NCBI GenBank assembly: GCA_034336665.1
Contig: JAPFBE010000002.1
Location: forward strand, 37,427,406-37,491,405
Origin: Luscinia megarhynchos
Taxonomy: Eukaryota > Chordata > Aves > Passeriformes > Turdidae
Length of the DNA stretch: 64,000 nucleotides
Direction: 5' to 3'
The number at the start of each line of letters is the position of its first letter. Positions within the stretch are counted from its first letter, which is position 1. Under the pieces are notes generated by a model that saw only the letters and a program-made list of their open reading frames with translations, was not told where the DNA came from and did no database searches. The position numbers were made by a program, and so were the translations under genes. Below are positions 13,225-24,800 of this stretch, piece after piece.

Positions 13225-14972
13225 AGGATCAGCATAGTCTCAGGAGAAGTCCAATGGTTGAGTAATCTTCAAGGTGAAAAATCAGAAAACCAGACAGATA
13301 TAACAGTCACTGGGGGAAAAAAAGCAAAAATGTATTCCCCTATGGATAATTTTCTGCTACTACTCAAAGATTCTTTTTGCATTATTGCTGCCCATTGGAG
13401 TAACATTTTGGGGGAATCTTTGCCACAACCAGAAAGATTTAACAGCACTGATTTTCCTTGATATTTATAGAGCAAAGGAAATGAAGAAGACTGAAGGAAG
13501 AAAAAGGACAAAACTACAAGAATCTCCCCCTTTTCTTTGCATTTGTGCAAAGAGTTCTTCTGCATGAAAATTTCAGAACTAAGTAAAAACAATTGCACAT
13601 TCCTGAAACACTCTTTTAGATGAGTCAGGAGTAAAAAAAAAGTGACTTTCTCATAAAAACAAATGGAAGTGGAAGGAGATAAAGAAAGAGTACTTTTGGC
13701 AAGTTAATTGATATAAATTCAGCTATTTTGGTATTTCTATTAGAAGGGAATATTACAAATGTCCTTACTCTGGCAAAAAAATACTACTTTTGGGAGAAAT
13801 GGGCTTAATTTGGATATGTTCCCTTGCCTTTGGAATAGTATATTCACTGCCCTGGCACAACTATCCTTCCACAACAGTCCAGTAACATTTTCTGGTGTTG
13901 ACACTGCTTCACTGCCATCCCCTGCACCTTGACTGGAGGCTTGTCTAGCATTATGGTGAAGAGGTGTGATCTCAGTGGGTTTGCACTGTCACTTTATTTA
14001 TTATCAGACTTTAGGCCAAACACTTCACTGGTTTCCCATGCATTGCAGCAAGAAGAGGCAGAGCTGCCTCTGCCTGAAGCAGTGTCATTAAATAAGGCCC
14101 TCAGGATACACAGAGCCAGAGGAGTGTTCTGTCATGCTTTATTTCAAAATACACAATGGAAGTTGAATACCATCACATCTATACAGCACAGAGATTTGTT
14201 TCTACTCATCAAATTAGAAAAGGACATCAGCTGAAATGTCTAGAGGATATTGCACTAGCATTTCCCAGTCCTATGCCATGACTTTAAAAATACCAGTTAA
14301 CCATCAGGCCTGGTTTCCAAAACCAGAGTGAAGATTCTAAACTCTGCAATTTTTCAGTAAAGCTCCTTGACTGCTGTCATACCATTTCAATGGCTGAAAT
14401 GAATACTGAGTCAGAAAACATAAACCCAAAGAGTTTTTGGTATTTTTCACCATGCAATATCATGGACAAACAAATTCTTTTGACTGGGAGCAGTTCCAGG
14501 CTCGAACATTTGGATTGTATCAACCCCAGTTCATGTCCTTCTCGTGGGGCAACATAGCCAGCATGACAGGTAGGCATAATCACTGCCAGGATGCACAGGG
14601 AGAAAATCAGACCAAAACAGTGCTGCAAACTTGCAACAGGACAAAAACATAAATCAGCAATACTATTGACTAATTAGTCTGGGAAAAAGCTGTGTGAACT
14701 GAATGCTCTGATGAACCATATTTGGTGCAAATCCTACACATGCCACCTTCTTTTCATGGGATGCAGAATTCTTTCTGGTTTTTTAATTGATATCCAGGTG
14801 TTGGTGTCAGCAGACAGATTTTGTTCACACATTGAAGAGGGCACTTCTGCAGAAATGTGCTATTGAAAACACTCTGAGGCACCAAATAAGAAGTTTCTTA
14901 AGATGATGGGTTTCTGCACAAACCACTAAGCCAGGGAGGAAGAAGCTATGTGTTCAGAACCTCCCTGCCCTG

Positions 14973-15635
14973 TCACTCTCCCTGAGGAGACAACACTGGA
15001 AAATCTCCTTCATGGTTCCATCTGGTATTTGGGTCTCCCTTACTCATCTTGCAAAAAACTAGGGGAGTCTGGAGTTCAAGGAAATACTTCCAAGAATATT
15101 CACTGATTCCCAAGAACCAACATAAGTGAATCCAAGTCTTTGACTCATCTAATTTGGTGTGAGTTTCCACAGGACTGCTGTACTTTAGTACAGAGTCCCC
15201 TTCCTCACAGCTATCACTCAATTCCTTCTGGTAAACTGATAAAGCTCCACTTGGAAAGCTCCATGTTCATCCCACGGTATCTTTGATGGGACAAGCTCTC
15301 TTGGGGCCCCCTCAAACAGTGAACTTGTCGTTCCTCTCCTCACTGATGTGCACCAGCCCTTCTCTGGAGCTTGCTGAGTCCACCTGTCCTGGACCTGGCA
15401 GCACACACTGCTCTCTTGATGTCTCACCAGCTGCTGGTACTTTCCTCTCCATCAGGTAGCTTCCTCCCTCTGAGAGGGACTTTGTGCAATCCTCCCAACA
15501 CAGAGGCATTGTCAGGAGGTGGCCATGTGGCTCCTTGACTGTGCTCCAGTGACTTCTGTCTCCCGAATGGATGTCAAGGGAGTTCATGGGAGTAGAAGAT
15601 GTAGAAGGTTCAGTCTCTGCTAAAGCTTGGATTTG
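14973..15635 (-). pseudogene. Stop-poor decayed frame, possible relic coding sequence
   Basis: Reading the minus strand from 15635, one frame runs about 220 codons to a TGA at 14973 with only two internal stops, both TGA (15312-15314 and 15267-15269). The start follows an AG and reads QIQALAETEPSTSSTP; later parts include SEGGSYLMERK and SVYQKELSDSCEEG. The block is richer in GC than its surroundings and is followed by ordinary AT-rich sequence. It could be a decayed retrocopy, a transposon remnant, or a real terminal exon that ends at the first TGA: its first codon is in phase 0, as the 28.6-kb exon would need. I recognise no family. Confidence 0.3.
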
Positions 15636-18434
15636 CTGCAGTTATAGCATTTCACAGGTACTTTATGCACAGTAGTTTGTGGTTGCAGTATAAACTGTAC
15701 ACTATTTGCAAGCAGGTCTACTTAAACCACAGTAGTCAAGATGCCCTGGATATCATCCTGAATTTTTATGTCAGATTCTGTAGTAATTTGCAAGGATAGC
15801 CATACAAATTTTGTTGGTTCTAGTTTCTTTTTTATGCTACCTTTAGGGATCAAGTACTCTAAGTTTTCACTCTAAGGATTGAAATTATGGGTTGCTAGCA
15901 AAGGGATTTCAGAGGCACTGGGAGAGCAGGAGGGATGATGGTAATAGTGTTATTAAATCAGTCCAGCATGTCTACAGCACATTGGAAGAAAATGCATGTC
16001 CTGCATCATTTTTACAACATCACTTGCCTTGTGAATATTTTTGAGAAGACATTCTTCAGAAGAATACAGAACAAGAACAATTCAGATGTGACAAAACAAG
16101 ACAGTGTCCATGCTCTCACAGTCTCCAGGATTTTCAGTACTCTTTCACTGGTGCTGTGAAGGTGAGCAAGCTTAGGCAGAACATAACCACAGAATGGGCT
16201 GTCAGCCCAGTCACCATCCCCTGAGGAAAATGTGGCAAGGCAAAATGATGTCACAGCCTTGGTGTGTTGGCTGAAATGCAGACTAAAGATTGCAGCGTTT
16301 GTTTAAAAGGACTGCAGGTCTTTGTGTAAAACACAGAATGAAGCAAACAGAAAGCAGTAGGTACCCACTGTATATGGTTGCTCTCCAACAGTTGCTGCAT
16401 TAGTTGCATTTCTGGGACAGCTAATGCAAAGTTACCTTTTCTGTCCCTTGGCTTTTACCCATGAAATCAACGGTGATCCAGTGGTAGGTGCCTACACCAC
16501 GTGCACAGCCAACAAAATCAAATGGCATCTCTGCAGATGGAGGCTGTTTTCACAGAAGAAAGTCACTAAAGATGGATGACACGAAGAGGAGGAAATAAGC
16601 ATTGTGATTCCTGCAGTTGAGAGTGCCCTAGATAAGCCATGTCCTTCCCCATTTCACTGCCAGCAAGCAGACTGCATTTTGTACCAGATGGAAAAGCTCA
16701 CCCCTTCACCACACCTGGTTATTTCTAAGAGTAGACACTGGTGGCTCATCACCCAATAACTGTAAGTTCACCACGACTTATCAACACAGAGACTTTGAAC
16801 CCAGGAACATTCCCATAAAGGCTGCTTAATAACCACATAACACATCTGCCCTGTTTTAGAACCCTCTGGATCTAAACCCTACATGCCTCTCTTGAAAAGT
16901 TGTGATAGATTGGCACAAACAGTGCACTGCTTGACCACAGTCCAACACAAACAGTTTGTCTCTTTACTGTAATCAATCTCTACTTGTCTAAGAGCAAAAT
17001 CTGGCTGAAAGTCCTTAAGCATCCAGAAACTCAACCCATCACAGTCTCCTTGAATGTCAGGATAGTAAGAAATACTTTGCACTAATTTTCTGTCCTATTT
17101 TTCTGGGCTATTGAGCTTTGACAAAATTCCCAGGAGTTTATACAGTTCATTATTATAAAGGAAAAAGAATAGCACAGATAGATTAAAGTCAGTGGAGCTG
17201 CAGAGAGAGTGTTAAAATTACAAACTGGTGCACTATTTATATATCTATACAGAAGGACACTTGAGTGTATTTTCAACTTCAGCATGTGATCAGTCCCAGG
17301 GACTACCACAGCCCTGATCTATGCATGTGCCTACAAATTTTGGTGACCTCTCACAAATTATGATCTCAAGTACACACAAGAGTGCTGACTGCTGTGCTGT
17401 GCTGTAGCTGTCTCACTACTCTAGAAGTCTACTCTGAATTAAGCTTCTGTAAGACAATAATAATTTCCCATTATAATATGTCACCTTTTCCAACATGAAA
17501 GCAGAGCATTGCTTCATTAAATGTAGTAGATACAAAACTATTTGATCCTTTCAACAAGACCAGCTGGAGTAGAAGCTGAAAGTCTACAAGGAGCAGCATG
17601 TTGCTTGGTTTAAGATTTGTGCCTTGAACAAATTCAACCCCATATTTAGCAAATGTTTTGTGATAAATGCAATAAATAAGAACCTATTTATTCATAACAT
17701 CACACTGTTGACTATGAATCATTCATATTTGCCAGCCATCAAGTATTAAATAAACACAAAGATTCTGTCTTGACTGCAAGTAAAATCTAGTTGTGCTCAA
17801 ACACAAGAGCTCATTAGGCATACACAGATTTAAACACCTGCATTGTAATACTTTGCCAATTCAGTGCCATGAAACACTTCAGGTGCCTCTGTGTCTGTGG
17901 ATGTTTTCCTAAAAGCCAGTCTCCCAGTCTGAGACACTGTACTCAGGAATGTCCCATGGCTAAAGAGATTAGTCCCAGCCAAGGGATAATCCCAATCAAC
18001 TGGGACTATTAGCACATAACTCACTCTTGCTCATCCTTAATTACAAAATAAATATCTCCTCTGGACCAAGAGCACAAGCACAGAACTTTTCTGCTTGGCT
18101 CAGAAATGACAGCAGTTTCAATGTCAGAAGGCTGTTCTATCATTTGAGCAGATTCTGCTTCCCCATATTTTGTTTATTGAGCAAAAGATTCAGAGGATTC
18201 CTTATTAAATACATCTCTGTGAAGGCAACTGAAGAACATTATAATGTTGCAGGGAGCAGGAAAAGTAAAACAGAAATAAGAGAGAGGCCAAACAATGGCA
18301 GTCTCCTCCCCAGAGGTGGCACCTCTTCAAGGGAAGGAACACACTTTAAAAAATGTTACAGGCTGATCCTGGTGCCCAGTCACTGACTCTCTGTCCATCC
18401 TAACAGGAGCTCACAGGCAAGCCAGACTGGAGCT

Positions 18435-18492
18435 GGTTTGGTTTTTTGTTTTCTGGTTTTTTAGTTTTTGATTTGGTTTGGGGGTTTCTTTT
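18435..18492. repeat. T/G-rich low-complexity tract
   Basis: GGTTTGGTTTTTTG followed by alternating T-runs with single or double G, ending GGGGGTTTC. G is clustered but does not form four closely spaced GGG runs, so a quadruplex is not predicted. Confidence 0.85.
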
Positions 18493-19450
18493 GCAATCCT
18501 ATGCCTGGTGCTTTTTTGAGTCTGCTCTCTGTGAGCGTGGGAACTAACTGTTCCTGCTGCAGGAATATGCCCAACTTGAACCACACTACAGATGTGAAGA
18601 AAAGCCTTTATCCACACTGCCTCACCAGCCCTGCTCTTGGTGAGAGAAAAGAGAAAGCACAGTTTCTTCAACCCTTTTTACAGTAGCAGCAAGATAGGAG
18701 AAATCTGAAGGCCAAAGTTTGTTTCACACAAACATGAGCTCTCCTCACCACAGATACTTTTGAAGAGAACAAGCTTTGCCTGAAATCTGGGCAGCTCAGC
18801 CACTGATGCAAACACATGGATTCTATCTGTATGCAGCTCTTGAGCTTCATGGTTATGAATTTTGACAGTTTGCTCAACATGGATGCAGCATGGAGTGAGA
18901 GCCAAATCGTGCACGGATTCAGGGGGTCAGAAGCCCACTGTGCTTGGCACACAGCTTCCCATCTCCAGCACTGCCAACAGGGCTCAGCAGAGCACGTGCA
19001 CATGGCTGGGTGTCTGTGCCAGATGGCAGGGACAGCTCCTCCATCACAATCCATCCTGGCAATATCTGGTACTCCACCAGAGGAGGCCAGGTGACGTTCT
19101 GCAGCACCGGAGCGCTCGCAAGATTCTAGTCAACATTTGACAAAGGACCAATAAATGACATTAACTTGATAAAATGAGTTTCATAGAGGTTCACTTTCCC
19201 TGACCTCACTGGCTGTATCTCCTGGAGAGTAGTGGCATTTGGTCTTGGTTTGCTGAAAATGAGAAGAATGTTGTACCATAAAGCGAGCCATAAATCCATA
19301 GCTCTTCCACTGGGATGGTTTTGTGGACAAGTTCCAAGGAATAATTCTGAGAAGTATGCAAGAACTGCTTTCTATTAATCAGGCTTAAAATAGTTGTATA
19401 GAATATCTACCTCTGTAGAATTTTTCTTCCTCAGCTCAAAACACTGTAGC

Positions 19451-19482
19451 TTTTTTTTTGTTTGTTTGTTTGTTTTTTTTTC
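19451..19482. repeat. (TTTG)n within poly-T
   Basis: Nine T, then about four GTTT units, then nine T. Simple repeat. Confidence 0.92.
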
Positions 19483-21361
19483 CAAAGGGTCATGTAAGGG
19501 ATAATGAACAGAAGGGAACCCTTCCTACTGAGTTCATTGGTTTGCAATCCAGTTACCATGATAGCTAATAAGCTAGAATTAGGGAACTCCTGTTTTCTTT
19601 CTCCCATAATTACAGTATAATTTTCTTCTATGATATACAATGTCTGGGACAGGCACAGAACTGTGGAATTACCACAGACGTGCTGAGGTTTATGCAAACT
19701 TCAATTTTATCAGTTTGACTTACTGGTTATTCTACTATTGCCATTCCTCTGAGTTATGAAACTTGTACTAGGCTCTGTATAAAGTCATAGCAAAAGATCT
19801 CTGTCTGGATGTAAATCTCACATATTTCTGTTTTGGTTTTGCTTGCTAGTAGACAGACTACAGAAAATTAAATATATATTATGCTTCAGTAGAGAATTTA
19901 CCCACTGCTGTGAGTAACAGCAAAAATGAGAAAAGGCCAGAAGAGAAAATCTCTGGTCACTTAGGTAACACTTGTGGTTCATCAAAAAGGACTGCTACTG
20001 CTTAGGAATTCTCATCAGAAAATGCCTATTTATTCAAACTGAATATGTTACAGAAGAAATGGTGCGGATTCAATTTTCTCTATACTTGAAAAACAAATTT
20101 TAAAAGGTTTCAATCACACTTTGTCAGTGCAGTTTTTAGTGCACAATTCAGAAATGACATTTTGTTGGGAAACATGAGTTCATTAAAATTAATAACCCAA
20201 CATTACTTGGAAATGAACCACTATATAATTTCAAATTGGCTTGATCTTTCTATCTATCCTTCTTACTACTCTCTGACATTCAGTCCAGGATATTTTCCAA
20301 AGTAAAGGCTTTTGAAAGGAAAATGTAGGCTTTTACTGTAATTTTACCATAATTATTTTTTATAATTTTATATTTTACTATAATCAAAGAAGAAAAAAAA
20401 GTTTCCTATCAGTTCTGAGTATTCAATTGTGTGCAAATAAAAAGAAAGTTTACTTGATCTTTTTGCTGGTTTTACAAGTTGAGTCACCTAGCCAGTCAAA
20501 AACCAGTTCAGAAAGCACATGTTCCCATCTTTTGCTGAAGCTTGGAGATGTTCAATTGAAATTCCACAGAGCAGCCAAGCTGTTAGTATCACGTTTGTTA
20601 TCACACTGGAAAAATGTGAATTAGAATTACACATATATCAATTCATTAGATGGCTGGAAAGAAAACAAACACACAATAGTTACTCACTGAGGTCTAAATG
20701 CAATTGTCACTAGACACAGTGAGGAAGAGAAATTAGGAACTTCACAGCTGCTGAGACAAAAGGAATAATGTACTTCTCAGGCCAAAATAAAGGTGATCAA
20801 TATCAAAAGTATTTGTGACATAAAATAGCTCCATTGCTGTACTTGTCTCATTGAGAGCAAATGTGAAAAGATATGCCTAGTTTCAGTTTTTGCACAGAAG
20901 CTGAGCATTTTTGTGTCACATTGATTATTGTAGAGTGGAAGAAGAGACTCAGCCAATACAAAACGATGATGTTTATGCTCTGAAAAGCCCTGTCTATGTA
21001 TTGTTCACTTTTATTCTTCTGAGGCAGATGTTACACCTGCTTACTGCTGCTCAGAACATGGAAAAAATTCACTTGAAAACTAAAGCAATAATCTTAAATA
21101 AAAAAACACTGAGTAAAAGTATGATTGAACATATCAGACCTGATTTACAACAATACACAGCTTATAAAAGCTTTGTTAAAGATTTGCCTTCTCTGCTTTC
21201 TGTAGGAGGTAGATGCCAGCTGGTTTAAAATCTGTTTGCTTGCATTTACTTGATTCCTTTCACTTACTCTGATGTTGATTTCAAGCAAAATAGAAAGCTC
21301 CTACTTCTATGGAATGATCTTTTTTTTTCCTGAGGAGGCAGGAGAAACAGATTTCAGGTAG

Positions 21362-21697
21362 TCCTCTCCTCTCCTCTCCTCTCCTCTCTCTCCTCTCCTC
21401 TCCTCTCCTCTCCTCTCCTCTCCTCTCCTCTCCTCTCCTCCTCCTCTCTCCTCCTCCTCCCTCTCTCTCCTCTCCCTCTCCTCCTCCTCTCCTCTCTCTC
21501 TCCCTCCTCCCTCTCCTCTCCTCCTCCTCTCCCTCCTCCTCTCCCTCCCTCCCTCCTCTCTCCCTCCTCCCTCTCCTCCTCTCCCTCCCTCCTCTCCTCT
21601 CCTCTCCTCTCCTCTCCTCTCCTCTCCTCTCCTCTCTCTCCTCTCCTCTCTCCTCTCCTCTCCCTCTCCTCTCCTCTCTCCTCTCTCTCCTCTCCCT
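21362..21697. repeat. CT-rich pentanucleotide tract, (CTCCT)n with variants
   Basis: About 336 bp made almost entirely of C and T on the plus strand, mostly CTCCT units with interspersed CTCTC and CTCCCT variants. The regular arrays are at the two ends, with a scrambled middle. The complementary strand is all purine, producing an artefactual Arg/Glu/Gly open frame that is not a gene. Pure homopurine-homopyrimidine tracts of this length can form triplex DNA and are error-prone in assembly. Confidence 0.95.
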
Positions 21698-21835
21698 TTG
21701 ATAATGTTCATGACCCTCAAGTTTTCTGACCTTCCTAAACAGTGCTGAAGTGATGGCAATCTGTATCAGTTCAGAGGTACTGAGAAAAGCTCTGGACTAA
21801 AAGTGATTAGTGAGCTAATTGCACAAAGGGAGAAG

Positions 21836-21878
21836 CACACAGACACAGACACAGACACAGACACAGACACAGACACAG
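21836..21878. repeat. (ACACAG)n hexanucleotide microsatellite
   Basis: About seven units of the hexamer ACACAG, starting CACACAGACACAGACAC, lying 140 bp beyond the CT-rich tract. The repeated Thr-Asp or Gln-Thr frames it produces are artefacts. Confidence 0.95.
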
Positions 21879-24800
21879 TCCTGCACTGCCCTGTCTGTGG
21901 TGTTTGGCAGATGCTCTCCATCATCAGGGAGCAGACTCCCTGGGACCTTGGCCTCAAGTCATCATTACTGCAGTCATGCACATCCTATACCCCCTCCCAT
22001 AAACTGATCAAACTTTAAAGTAATTTCAACAACCACTGTACTTCCTTTTGGAATACTACTCCAGAAACACACTTTATCACTCCTATGCTCCTCAGGAGAG
22101 CCATCTGTGAAACCACAGGGTTTCATAGATGATCTGACCCACAGCTAAGTCATTTTGTTTGTAGGGTTAGTGTTCAGCCCCACTAAGGAAGCTGGGACAG
22201 GTTACACCATCCAGCACCCATCCACAGAAGGAGCTGCACGAGCAGCTGTGACACCACAACCCCAGTCCCCAGCTCCACAGGCAGTCTGGAAATGGCCACT
22301 GAGCCACCCATTGTACAGGCACACAAACATCCCTGTGCAACAATCTCACAGCCATGATATGCTCATACAGAGCTTTTTCTGATTCTGTTTCTCTGCAGGC
22401 ACCCAGGTTGTGCAGGATCCTCCAGCTGTCTGGTGTAAATATCTTCTCAAATGAGATCCCATCTGCTCAGGCCTGCTATGGAGTCCAGCCAAAGTCTTAA
22501 GCACCAGGACCAGCTCTGCTTGCATGATCAGGCAGAAACCAGATTTACTGATAGGCATTTGCACATTTTCTGCAACCATGAAGCAGGTGCATGGAATGCC
22601 AGAGCATGGTTAGGATAGCATCTTAAAAAGCACAAAAGGTGGCAACAAATAATTGTACATGGCAGAATTTATCACCTCTCCAGGGAAAAGTTTCTGCCCT
22701 CTTGATCCAAATTATCTTCTGATATTACACCTTACCCTCATCTCAAGTTTTATAAAATTTTAGCCAGTGGACCATTGATTATTTTAAAGCACTGAATTAG
22801 ATGATACATGTCTGAACTTTTTTCTGTTTAATACCTTTCCCAATTTTTTGAAGCTTTTCTTGCTCATATGCACATCATATCCAATTTATCACAGGGTCCA
22901 CAGGTGCAAAGTCAGCAATGGATTTCACTTTGTGGATATTTTTATTTTTTGGAGAATTTGCTTTCAATTAGTTAAAGAAATAGAGAAGTGTTGAATCACC
23001 TGTCATATATCTACAGAGAGCACCAAGTTGTTCTGCTCAGCATACAGATTAAGGGCAAAATATACTGAGCCAATGAATTTAAATCACCTAAAGCAGAGGA
23101 AAAATAAAAAGCAAATTTAGAAGCTTACAGTTCATCTTTTAGAATTCTCTCTTGTTTCTTCACTGACTCCTTCTATAATGGATAAATAGGAGCAAATCCC
23201 TAAATAGCTATGTAGCAGTCAAAGAGTTTTAGGCATTTTAGTGAATTTTAAATTAAGATTCAAGGGGCTGTCTCTGAGCCTGACACTCAGCTATCCTGCC
23301 TGTTACTAATTCAACAGACTGCTTATGAAACTGGCATCCACCAATAAAGCCCTGTACTTTGTAGAGCTACATATTAGTCACAAGTGCTATTTATAAAAAT
23401 GCTTTATGTATTCACCCATTTATCTGGTTGCCCAAAGACTATGATTCTTCTAAAATGTTCTAAGCCCCATCCCTAGCTACTGACATGCCTTTTATAACCT
23501 AAATGATGCTCAGGTAACCTGCAATTGCTTGATTCAAGCTGTGTGCTCCCAGGAGCCTTACGCCCTAGCACTTCCTGCAAAGCCCCAGTCTAATGTGTCA
23601 GTTAGGCTGAGCCTTACTGTGCACCCCTTTGCAACCTGTTCCCATCCAGCTGATGCCCTTTTCCTGCAGCAGAGTTCACATGGAACTAGATTTATTGCCT
23701 ATTGCTGTAAGTTTTTTGTATTGAAGTTGTTTGCTTTAGCAATTGCTGTTCCTTGATTTTTTGATTAATATGGAGTTAAAGGGCATGAACTTGAAACTGG
23801 GGATAATATGCATTTGACATCCTGCTTACTGCTTTTACTTCTTACTTCTATGTGTAACAGACAAACTGTTACAAATTGTTTGCAAATTATTTTGCTCACA
23901 AGTGGCCGTGGCATGTAAGTTTGAGCGTGCAAATACTATCAATTTAGAAGGCAGCTTGGGAAATAGCATTTTGGATATCCTCTTTGAAACCATTGAATAG
24001 TTATTGCATCCAATTTATCTTAGTATAAAAAACTTATTCCTGTTGTTTTTGTGATGAAGAAGTAAAAGTAGAAAGCTTCTAATTCTGAAATATATCACCC
24101 ACTCTTCAAGAGTCCTAATTTTTCTTAAGTATTTAGTTCACCATAAGCAAAGCATTTACAAATTTTACTTTGACTAAGCTGTTTTAAGGATCTCAGGGGC
24201 ATGCAGAGATACTTGATCTATACTTTCAGCCAGTTAGATAGTAGATACATGCTAATGTTCTTATCAAATATCAGTCTTGAATTACATTATAGTCACTCTT
24301 GTTTAGAATTCAAAAGGACTGGTTATGGGGTATTGGAGTTTGATATGCTTGCCTGTCTTCCACTGAAAAATTGCTTTGCACAGAAAGTGAAAAGTTATTC
24401 AAAATGAAGAAGTACTAAGCTCACTTCCCACTCTGTTATTTGGCTTATTACAACCTTGCAAAACTGTCATAAAAATTAGCAACTAAAAATTAAATTAACT
24501 CCTCTTTATTCATATAACAAACATTAAAGGGGAGTGGAATGAAAAGAAACATTACTTACTTTGCTCTATTCACTACCTCTTGCTCATTATCCACTATCTA
24601 CTGAGAGTTTGCAGGGATGTTTTATCACCTTCATCAAGACAGAAAAGCTCCTCCCAGTTTCCCCCTGAGCTGACTCACTTTTGACCTGGCTACCTTCACT
24701 TTATTTCCAAAATAGTAGATGCTAATGCATTGAATTCTGTACACTTTCAGACTGAGGTCACTTTGAATGAACAGGATTGCATACCCTAGTAATGCTATTA

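Larger units (their letters stand above)
7451..14970. other. No supported gene
   Basis: Apart from the plus-strand exon-like block at 7935-8005, the enhancer-like stretch at 10.4-10.8 kb and the purine tract at 13.2 kb, I see unique AT-rich sequence. The 12.3-12.8 kb part is somewhat richer in GC and crossed by overlapping short frames in both directions, none convincing. Confidence 0.6.
15636..21361. other. No supported gene
   Basis: Unique sequence with T-rich low-complexity tracts at 18.4 and 19.45 kb. The GC-richer patch at 18.8-19.1 kb carries several overlapping frames of up to 128 codons in five different readings, which argues for base composition rather than a gene. Confidence 0.6.

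Noticed and set aside
18668..19140. Several overlapping frames on both strands, up to 128 codons
   Set aside because: Five different frames are open in the same GC-richer patch, which points to composition, not coding.
21307..21759. 150-codon minus-strand open frame rich in Arg, Glu and Gly
   Set aside because: It is the purine strand of the CT-rich tract; any frame through such a repeat is open.
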